Assembly: GCA_002478505.1 (NCBI GenBank)
Contig: DLOP01000106.1
Coordinates: forward strand, 21,359-30,064
DNA length: 8,706 nucleotides
Reading direction: 5' to 3'
Source: Lachnospiraceae bacterium UBA7481
GTDB taxonomy: Bacteria > Bacillota > Clostridia > Lachnospirales > Lachnospiraceae
Within the stretch, counting starts at the first letter, position 1; the number at the start of each line of letters is the position of its first letter. Shown here one piece after another: positions 1 to 4,735 of this stretch. Below the pieces are notes generated by a model. It worked only from the letters and a program-made list of their open reading frames with translations. It ran no database searches and was not told where the DNA came from. The position numbers and the translations under genes were made by a program.

Positions 1-1048
1 TATCAAATCGGCAGAGCACTGTAAGTGTGTCCGTAACTTTGCCAGAAAAAATGAGATTACAAATTATTTTGAAGTCGGCGAGATGGGGATTGAACATGCG
101 CTGCTTCCGGAAAAAGGTCTGACAGTGCCGGGAGATGTGATCATCGGAGCGGATTCCCATACCTGTACTTACGGTGCAGTAGGCGCATTTTCTACCGGCA
201 TCGGAAGTACGGATATGGCGGCAGGTATGGCGACCGGGAAAGCATGGTTCAAAGTCCCTTCGGCAATCCGTTTTGTCCTTACGGGAAAGCCGGCGGAATG
301 GGTCAGCGGCAAGGATATCATCTTACATATCATCGGTATGATCGGTGTAGATGGCGCTTTATACAAATCCATGGAATTTACTGGCGACGGGATTGCCGAA
401 CTGTCGATGGATGACCGATTTACCATTGCCAATATGGCGATAGAAGCCGGTGCGAAGAACGGTATCTTTCCGGTAGATGATACGACGAAAGCATATCTGG
501 AAGAACATACGAAACGCAGTTATAAAGTTTACGAGGCAGATGAGGATGCGGAGTATGACGAAACCTATACGATTGATTTAAGCAGCTTAAAACCGACGGT
601 TGCATTTCCGCATCTGCCGGAGAATACAAAGACCATCGATCAGGTGGGCGATATCGCGATCGATCAGGTTGTCATCGGTTCCTGTACCAACGGGCGGATC
701 GATGATATGAGGATTGCAGCAAAAGTATTGAAGGGGCGTCATGTCGCGCAGGGGATCAGGTGCATCATCATTCCGGCAACGCAGGCAGTTTATCTGCAGG
801 CGATGGAGGAAGGGCTGCTTAAGATCTTTATTGAAGCCGGGGCCATCGTAAGCACACCGACCTGTGGTCCGTGTCTTGGCGGTTATATGGGTATTCTGGC
901 GGAAGGGGAGCGCTGCGTATCCACGACGAACCGTAACTTTGTAGGACGTATGGGACATGTGAACAGCGAGATCTATCTGGCAAGTCCCGCTGTGGCAGCT
1001 GCAAGCGCGGTAACAGGCAGGATTTCCTGCCCGTGCCAGCTGAAGTAA
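1..1048 (+). CDS. leuC: 3-isopropylmalate dehydratase large subunit LeuC, 5' end cut by window edge
   Basis: This is the large, iron-sulfur subunit of 3-isopropylmalate dehydratase. With LeuD it converts 2-isopropylmalate to 3-isopropylmalate in cytoplasmic leucine synthesis. The frame is open from the first full codon at base 2, beginning IKSAEHCKCVRNFA, so the in-frame ATG at 83 is internal and not the start. About 348 residues are visible. LeuC of the type paired with a separate small LeuD is usually about 420 residues, so roughly 70 N-terminal residues lie outside. The aconitase signatures are intact: GADSHT (visible residues 49-54), the cluster cysteine in GSCTNG (Cys228) and the pair in TCGPC (Cys288 and Cys291), which together hold the [4Fe-4S] cluster. 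The stop at 1046-1048 is followed 41 bases later by the likely leuD start, so the two are co-transcribed. Homoaconitase or another relative is possible from sequence alone, but the leuD partner and short form make LeuC much more likely. Confidence 0.95.
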   Translation, partial: IKSAEHCKCVRNFARKNEITNYFEVGEMGIEHALLPEKGLTVPGDVIIGADSHTCTYGAVGAFSTGIGSTDMAAGMATGKAWFKVPSAIRFVLTGKPAEWVSGKDIILHIIGMIGVDGALYKSMEFTGDGIAELSMDDRFTIANMAIEAGAKNGIFPVDDTTKAYLEEHTKRSYKVYEADEDAEYDETYTIDLSSLKPTVAFPHLPENTKTIDQVGDIAIDQVVIGSCTNGRIDDMRIAAKVLKGRHVAQGIRCIIIPATQAVYLQAMEEGLLKIFIEAGAIVSTPTCGPCLGGYMGILAEGERCVSTTNRNFVGRMGHVNSEIYLASPAVAAASAVTGRISCPCQLK

Positions 1049-1089
1049 TAAGTTAGGTAATTGTGAAAGAGAGGATGGAAAAGAACACT

Positions 1090-1578
1090 ATGAAAGCACA
1101 AGGAACGGTTTTTAAATATGGGGATAATGTTGATACGGATGTTATTATTCCGGCAAGATATCTGAATTCGTCAGATCCGGCGGAACTGGCAACACATTGT
1201 ATGGAAGATATTGATACGGAATTTGTGAAGAAGGTCCATAAAGGGGATATTATTGTTGCCAATAAGAATTTTGGCTGCGGTTCTTCCAGAGAACATGCAC
1301 CGATCGCGATCAAGGCGTCCGGTATCAGTTGTGTGATCGCGGAGACGTTTGCCCGGATCTTTTATCGAAATGCGATCAATATCGGACTGCCGATCATTGA
1401 ATGTCCGGAAGCTGCTAAAGAGATCAATGCCGGCGATGAGGTGGAGATCGATTTTGATTCCGGTGTGATCACAGATAAAACCACCGGAAAGGAATATCAG
1501 GGGCAGCCGTTTCCTGAATTTATGCAGAAGATCATCAAAGCAGAAGGACTGATCAATTATATCAATGAAAAAGGCTGA
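1090..1578 (+). CDS. leuD: 3-isopropylmalate dehydratase small subunit LeuD
   Basis: This is the small (swivel-domain) subunit of isopropylmalate dehydratase, which completes the active site of LeuC. I chose the ATG at 1090, giving 162 residues, because MKAQGTVFKYGDNVDTDVII is the usual N-terminus of the family and the length fits its usual 160-165. A GTG at 1063 and an ATG at 1075 are in frame upstream, but they would add unconserved residues, and the purine-rich AAAGAGAGG and GGAAAAG stretches (1066-1082) then serve as the ribosome binding region. Family signatures are DTDVIIPARYL (residues 15-25), the substrate-loop motif NFGCGSSREHAP (60-71) and FARIFYRNAINIGLP (87-101). The last 14 bases overlap the next gene in another frame, which suggests translational coupling. 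Nothing is truncated or unusual in the protein. Confidence 0.95.
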   Translation: MKAQGTVFKYGDNVDTDVIIPARYLNSSDPAELATHCMEDIDTEFVKKVHKGDIIVANKNFGCGSSREHAPIAIKASGISCVIAETFARIFYRNAINIGLPIIECPEAAKEINAGDEVEIDFDSGVITDKTTGKEYQGQPFPEFMQKIIKAEGLINYINEKG

Positions 1579-1888
1579 CGGGATCATTATAGCGGTAACC
1601 CTGCTTGTGGCGGTATTTTTTCTTGCCATGATATGGGGGCGTGGGAACGGACAGACCGTAGTGTTGTTTGATGACGAAACAGAAATTGGAAGATATCCGC
1701 TTGCGATTGATCGGACGATCAGGGTTGAGTTGGAGGATGGATACAATACTGTCGTTATCTCGGAGGGAACAGTGTCTGTATCGGAGGCGGATTGCGCCAA
1801 TCAGGTCTGCGTCCATACGCCGGCGGCCCGCCGGGTAGGAGATACGGTTGTATGTCTGCCGCATAGATTTTATATTGTGATCAAGTAA
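1565..1888 (+). CDS. NusG domain II family protein, membrane-anchored and extracytoplasmic
   Basis: This 107-residue protein has a short basic N-terminus (MKK), one hydrophobic helix at about residues 7-24 and an outward-facing domain. The C-terminal half fits the NusG_II family: DCANQVC (Cys77 and Cys82) followed by VVCLPHRFYIVI (Cys97), matching the family pattern DCxxxxC...IVCLPN. Despite the name it lacks the NGN and KOW domains of the transcription factor NusG, and the membrane anchor places it outside the cytoplasm. Its molecular role is not established. Members commonly sit beside Gx-family membrane proteins, as here, and sometimes near flavin-based redox proteins. The start ATG lies inside leuD and overlaps it by 14 bases. 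The best upstream purine run (AGAAGG, 1542-1547) is rather far away, so coupling to leuD translation is likely. The next in-frame ATG would delete most of the helix, so I kept this start. Three cysteines could form a disulfide or bind a metal or cofactor, which is inference. Confidence 0.85.
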   Translation: MKKADGIIIAVTLLVAVFFLAMIWGRGNGQTVVLFDDETEIGRYPLAIDRTIRVELEDGYNTVVISEGTVSVSEADCANQVCVHTPAARRVGDTVVCLPHRFYIVIK

Positions 1889-1993
1889 GATATCCCTGAT
1901 CAGGAAGGGGTGGAAAGATACTGCTGCATTGTTGGAAAAGGTATCATCCTGCGTCATTGCTGTGAAGATATGGTCAGTGGATATATTATGTCT

Positions 1994-2000
1994 AGGAAGG
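1994..2000 (+). promoter_or_regulatory. Ribosome binding site deciding a TTG start
   Basis: AGGAAGG ends nine bases before the TTG at 2010. No ATG in the right frame lies near the conserved N-terminus of the Gx-family protein, so this site fixes the start. The 121-base gap before it (1889-2009) holds no recognisable gene. It contains a CCTGATCAGG palindrome at 1895-1904, a second purine-rich run (AGGAAGGGGTGG, about 1902-1913) with no good start after it, and a poor promoter-like pair (TTGCTG at 1957, TATATT at 1982, spacing 19) that I do not call. Confidence 0.7.
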
Positions 2001-2009
2001 AAAAGCAAC

Positions 2010-2507
2010 TTGAATAAGCGTCTTGCAAGGATGGCTATGCTTTTGGCTCTGGCTGTTATTATGGGGTATTTGGAAGCGTTGATCCCGGTTGCACCGGCAA
2101 TTCCGGGGATCAAACTTGGACTTGCTAATTTTGTGATCGTACTGGTCATGTATCTGTTTTCCATCAGAGAAGCGGCAGTGATCAGTGTCTTGCGGATCAT
2201 TTTGGTGGGATTTTTGCTGTCAAATATGACTATGATACTATATAGTTTTTCCGGGGCGGTCCTTAGCCTGACAATGATGGCATTGATAAAAAGAAACCCG
2301 CATTTTTCGCTTTATGGCGTCAGCATGGCGGGAGGGGTCATGCACAATGTCGGTCAGCTTCTGGTGGCAGGAGCGCTGATGGGATTTCAGGCGATTCTAT
2401 GGTATGTGCCGTTCCTGTTGGGGGCAGGACTACTGGCAGGATTATTGATTGGATTTTTAGTATCGATCAGTTACCGTAGATTGGAGCGGTATATATTAAA
2501 ATCATAA
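2010..2507 (+). CDS. Gx transporter family / heptaprenyl diphosphate synthase component I-like membrane protein
   Basis: This 165-residue, very hydrophobic protein begins at TTG 2010. The start gives MNKRLARMAMLLALAVIMGY, the normal N-terminus for this family, and is preceded by a strong Shine-Dalgarno site. An upstream TTG at 1929 would add 27 poorly matching residues. Family signatures are LEALIPVAPAIPGIKLGLAN (residues 21-40), REAAVISVLRIILVG (53-67) and GGVMHNVGQLLVAGALMG (108-125). Five to six membrane helices are apparent. The family carries the database name 'heptaprenyl diphosphate synthase component I', but it has no DDxxD prenyl-synthase motif and is not a credible prenyl transferase by itself. 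Its shape recalls small substrate-binding membrane components of transporters, and the substrate is unknown. It follows a NusG_II protein, its frequent companion, and its stop overlaps an ATG (TAATG at 2505-2509) in the leader of ruvA, so it is probably co-transcribed with ruvAB. Confidence 0.85.
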   Translation: MNKRLARMAMLLALAVIMGYLEALIPVAPAIPGIKLGLANFVIVLVMYLFSIREAAVISVLRIILVGFLLSNMTMILYSFSGAVLSLTMMALIKRNPHFSLYGVSMAGGVMHNVGQLLVAGALMGFQAILWYVPFLLGAGLLAGLLIGFLVSISYRRLERYILKS

Positions 2508-2542
2508 TGATTTTATACAGGCGAGAGGAGATAAGGCATTTA

Positions 2543-3163
2543 ATGTATGCATATTTAAATGGCATTATTGCGTGGAAAACTGCGGACCGCATCGTCGTGG
2601 AGGTATCGGGCGTAGGGTATAATGTATATGTCTCTCCGGGACGGATCTATGAGTTTCCGGAATGTGGGGAAGAGGTTAAAGTTTATACCTACACCAGCGT
2701 TCGTGAGGATGCAGTCAGTCTATATGGTTTTGCAACGCCGGAAGAACTGGAACTGTTTAAGCTGTTGATCAGCGTCAGCGGCATCGGACCCAAAGGGGGA
2801 CTTGCAATGCTGTCGGTGATGGGCGTGGAGGATATCCGATACGCCATTATGACGGGAGACGCAAAACTTCTTTCCAAAGCGCCCGGCGTAGGAAAGAAAA
2901 CAGCGGAACGTGTGATCATTGACTTAAAAGATAAGATCAACACGCAGGATTTTGAAGTATCTATTACGGAATCTGTTTCCGAAAAAGCATTAAAGGAAGA
3001 TCCGAAGGCGCGGGATGCGGCAGACGCCCTGATTGCGCTTGGGTATTCGGCAAGAGAGGCGGAACATGCCGTAGGACAGGCATTAAAGGAGTTGGAGGCA
3101 CACAATGGAGAGGATGCGGCACATTCAGATCAAATCTTAAAGCTTGCATTAAAATATTTTTAA
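2543..3163 (+). CDS. ruvA: Holliday junction branch migration protein RuvA
   Basis: RuvA binds four-way DNA junctions as a tetramer and loads the RuvB motor for branch migration during recombinational repair. The ATG at 2543 gives 206 residues beginning MYAYLNGIIAWK, the conserved RuvA N-terminus. The ATG at 2507, which overlaps the previous stop, would add 12 unconserved residues, while AGAGGAG (2524-2530) and AAGG (2533-2536) stand before 2543. Domains in order: an OB-fold at residues 1-64 with the VEVSGVGYNVYV core; two helix-hairpin-helix motifs, VSGIGPKGGLAML (78-90) and APGVGKKTAERVI (113-125); a flexible acidic linker; and the RuvB-binding domain III (about 156-206, DAADALIALGYSAREAE). 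Length and motifs are normal. It sits directly before ruvB, and no ruvC is visible here, as is usual in Firmicutes. Confidence 0.97.
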   Translation: MYAYLNGIIAWKTADRIVVEVSGVGYNVYVSPGRIYEFPECGEEVKVYTYTSVREDAVSLYGFATPEELELFKLLISVSGIGPKGGLAMLSVMGVEDIRYAIMTGDAKLLSKAPGVGKKTAERVIIDLKDKINTQDFEVSITESVSEKALKEDPKARDAADALIALGYSAREAEHAVGQALKELEAHNGEDAAHSDQILKLALKYF

Positions 3164-3198
3164 GGAAGGAATACTTATTATAGAAAAGGAATGCGGAT

Positions 3199-4209
3199 AT
3201 GCCGAAAAGACTGATCGAGACCACATATACTGATGAGGACGCAGCGATTGAGAATACCCTGCGGCCCAGGATGTTAAAAGATTATATCGGGCAGGATAAA
3301 ATCAAGGAAAATCTGAAGGTGTTTATAGAGGCGGCAAAACAGAGAGGGGAATCGCTGGATCATGTGTTGTTCTATGGACCTCCGGGACTGGGGAAGACAA
3401 CGCTGGCGGGGATCATAGCCAATGAAATGGGCGTGAATATCAAGATCACCAGCGGCCCGGCAGTGGAAAAGCCGGGGGAACTTGCAGCAATCTTAAATAA
3501 CCTTCAGGAGGGCGATATCCTTTTTATTGACGAGATCCACCGTCTGAGCCGGCAGGTGGAAGAGGTGATGTATCCGGCAATGGAGGATTACGCTATCGAT
3601 ATTCTGCTGGGGAAGGGAAGCGGCGCCAAATCCATCCGTCTGGAGCTGCCGCGGTTTACGCTGATCGGCGCAACGACGAGAGCCGGTCTGCTGACAGCCC
3701 CGCTTCGCGACCGTTTTGGTATGATACATCGGCTGGAATTTTATTCTGTAGAGGAGCTGCAGCATATTATCATGAATTCTGCTGTAAAATTAAAAGTTCC
3801 CATTGAGTGCGACGGCGCTTTGGAGCTTGCGCGCAGAAGCCGTGGAACGCCAAGGATTGCCAACCGTATGCTGAAGCGGGTACGGGATTTTGCGCAGATC
3901 AAGTTTGACGGAAGCATTACTAAGGAAACGGCGGATTATGCGCTGGATCTGATGGAAGTGGATAAATACGGACTGGATCAGATGGACCGCAATATCCTGC
4001 TTGCCATGATCGAAAGATTTAACGGCAGACCGGTAGGACTGGATACGCTTGCTGCGGCATTGGGGGAAGACCCGGGAACGATTGAGGACGTATATGAACC
4101 GTATCTGATCAAAAACGGTTTCATCAGCCGGACTCCACGCGGCAGAATGGCTACGCTGGAAGCCTATCGCCATTTTGGACTTGAAAACCTTTATCGTGAT
4201 GATATATAA
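3199..4209 (+). CDS. ruvB: Holliday junction branch migration ATPase RuvB
   Basis: RuvB is the hexameric AAA+ motor that pulls DNA through the RuvA-bound junction. The protein has 336 residues, normal for the family, starting at ATG 3199 with AAAAGGA about eight bases upstream. Visible elements are Walker A GPPGLGKT (residues 60-67), Walker B with ILFIDEIH (107-114), sensor 1 GATTRAG (157-163), the arginine-finger region APLRDRFG (167-174, finger probably Arg170), the sensor 2 segment RGTPRIANR (215-223) and the winged-helix DNA-binding domain from about residue 260, ending with RTPRGRMATLEAYRHFG (311-327). The 35-base gap after ruvA contains no terminator, so the two form one transcription unit. 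The last codons overlap a probable promoter for zapA. Confidence 0.98.
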   Translation: MPKRLIETTYTDEDAAIENTLRPRMLKDYIGQDKIKENLKVFIEAAKQRGESLDHVLFYGPPGLGKTTLAGIIANEMGVNIKITSGPAVEKPGELAAILNNLQEGDILFIDEIHRLSRQVEEVMYPAMEDYAIDILLGKGSGAKSIRLELPRFTLIGATTRAGLLTAPLRDRFGMIHRLEFYSVEELQHIIMNSAVKLKVPIECDGALELARRSRGTPRIANRMLKRVRDFAQIKFDGSITKETADYALDLMEVDKYGLDQMDRNILLAMIERFNGRPVGLDTLAAALGEDPGTIEDVYEPYLIKNGFISRTPRGRMATLEAYRHFGLENLYRDDI

Positions 4210-4210
4210 T
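4181..4210 (+). promoter_or_regulatory. Probable housekeeping sigma promoter for zapA, inside the end of ruvB
   Basis: TTGAAA at 4181-4186 (5 of 6 consensus bases) is followed 18 bases later by a perfect TATAAT at 4205-4210. The -10 box overlaps the ruvB stop codon. A transcript starting near 4217 would carry a leader of about 40 bases with the strong zapA ribosome binding site (GGGAGGAAAGG, 4238-4248). This suggests zapA and perhaps the genes after it can be expressed independently of ruvAB. It is a pattern match only. Hexamers like these also arise by chance in coding DNA, although the position just before a new gene favours function. Confidence 0.55.
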
Positions 4211-4256
4211 ATACGTGTAGGCTGCGAAATCATATTAGGGAGGAAAGGACGAGCAT

Positions 4257-4664
4257 ATGACGGAGAAGACGGATGTTCAGGTAGTGATTGACGGCAAGGT
4301 GCTTACCATAAGCGGTTATGAAAGTGAGGAGCATCTTCAGAAGATAGCGTCCTTTATTAATAATAAGATTGCGGAATATCAGAAAGTGGATGCCTTCAAA
4401 CATGCCAATACTGATACGCAGCACCGGCTGATAGAGCTCAATATTACGGATGAATATTTTAAGGCAAAGAGGCAGATCGCGCAGCTGGAGGAGGAGATCA
4501 AAGCAAAACAGAATGAACTTTATGATATGAAACATGATATTGTAAATAAGGATATGGTTGTGGATTCTCTTCGTGAAAATATCAAGCAGGTGCAGGATGA
4601 ACTGCATGAAAGCGCCAAGCGTATCGTCCAATTGGAAACGGAATTACGGGACCGGAAAAGATAA
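4257..4664 (+). CDS. zapA: Cell division protein ZapA, with extended coiled-coil tail
   Basis: ZapA binds FtsZ filaments and promotes Z-ring bundling at the division site. The 135-residue protein starts at ATG 4257 behind GGGAGGAAAGG. Residues 1-70 match the ZapA globular domain: a beta hairpin VQVVIDGKVLTISG (7-20), EEHLQKIASFINNKI (24-38) and ELNITDEYFKA (60-70). Residues about 68-133 form a long charged helix rich in Glu, Gln and Lys with heptad-like spacing, consistent with a coiled coil. Most Gram-positive ZapA proteins are only about 85-100 residues, so the tail is long, though extended forms are familiar in Clostridia. It lies between ruvB and a U32 gene, an arrangement typical of this group. 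Expression probably comes from the promoter at 4181-4210 plus read-through from ruvAB. Confidence 0.88.
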   Translation: MTEKTDVQVVIDGKVLTISGYESEEHLQKIASFINNKIAEYQKVDAFKHANTDTQHRLIELNITDEYFKAKRQIAQLEEEIKAKQNELYDMKHDIVNKDMVVDSLRENIKQVQDELHESAKRIVQLETELRDRKR

Positions 4665-4679
4665 ATGCCGGATCGGCAT
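4665..4679 (+). other. Small inverted repeat directly after the zapA stop
   Basis: ATGCCG and CGGCAT form a perfect six-base-pair stem around a three-base loop (GAT), starting at the base after the zapA stop codon. No T-run follows. It may stabilise the transcript end together with the larger hairpin 10 bases downstream, or it may be chance. Confidence 0.35.
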
Positions 4680-4689
4680 GAGGTAAGGG

Positions 4690-4721
4690 TGGCTGCCTGT
4701 TTTAGGCAGCCATTCATCATT
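4690..4721 (+). terminator. Terminator-like hairpin between zapA and the U32 gene
   Basis: TGGCTGCCT (4690-4698) pairs perfectly with AGGCAGCCA (4704-4712) around a GTTTT loop, giving a nine-base-pair GC-rich stem. The bases after it, TTCATCATT, are only moderately T-rich, so termination may be partial. The Shine-Dalgarno site AGGAGG of the next gene begins at 4722, leaving no room for a promoter between hairpin and gene. The hairpin could therefore be a leaky terminator that sets the ratio of zapA to downstream expression, or a processing or stability element. Confidence 0.6.
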
Positions 4722-4735
4722 AGGAGGAACAGTTA

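Noticed and set aside
1063..1089. GTG at 1063 or ATG at 1075 as the leuD start
   Set aside because: LeuD proteins begin at the MKAxGxVxKYGDN segment, so the ATG at 1090 gives the normal length and leaves the upstream purine runs as the ribosome binding region.
1565..1888. Transcription antitermination factor NusG
   Set aside because: The protein is only 107 residues, has a membrane helix, and lacks the NGN and KOW domains. Only the domain II name is shared.
1895..1904. CCTGATCAGG as a terminator stem
   Set aside because: It is a loopless ten-base palindrome that cannot fold into a stable hairpin by itself, and no T-run follows.
1957..1987. Promoter before the Gx gene (TTGCTG, 19 bases, TATATT)
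   Set aside because: Both hexamers are imperfect and the spacing is too long, so the match is no better than chance.
1171..2200. Long minus-strand open frames opposite leuD, the NusG_II gene and the Gx gene (up to about 210 codons)
   Set aside because: They lie antisense to well-supported genes, their products match no family I recognise and have shadow-like composition, and they lack convincing ribosome binding sites.
2507..2542. ATG at 2507 as the ruvA start
   Set aside because: It overlaps the previous stop attractively, but the 12 extra residues are not part of RuvA, and MYAYLNG at 2543 is the conserved N-terminus with purine-rich sites before it.
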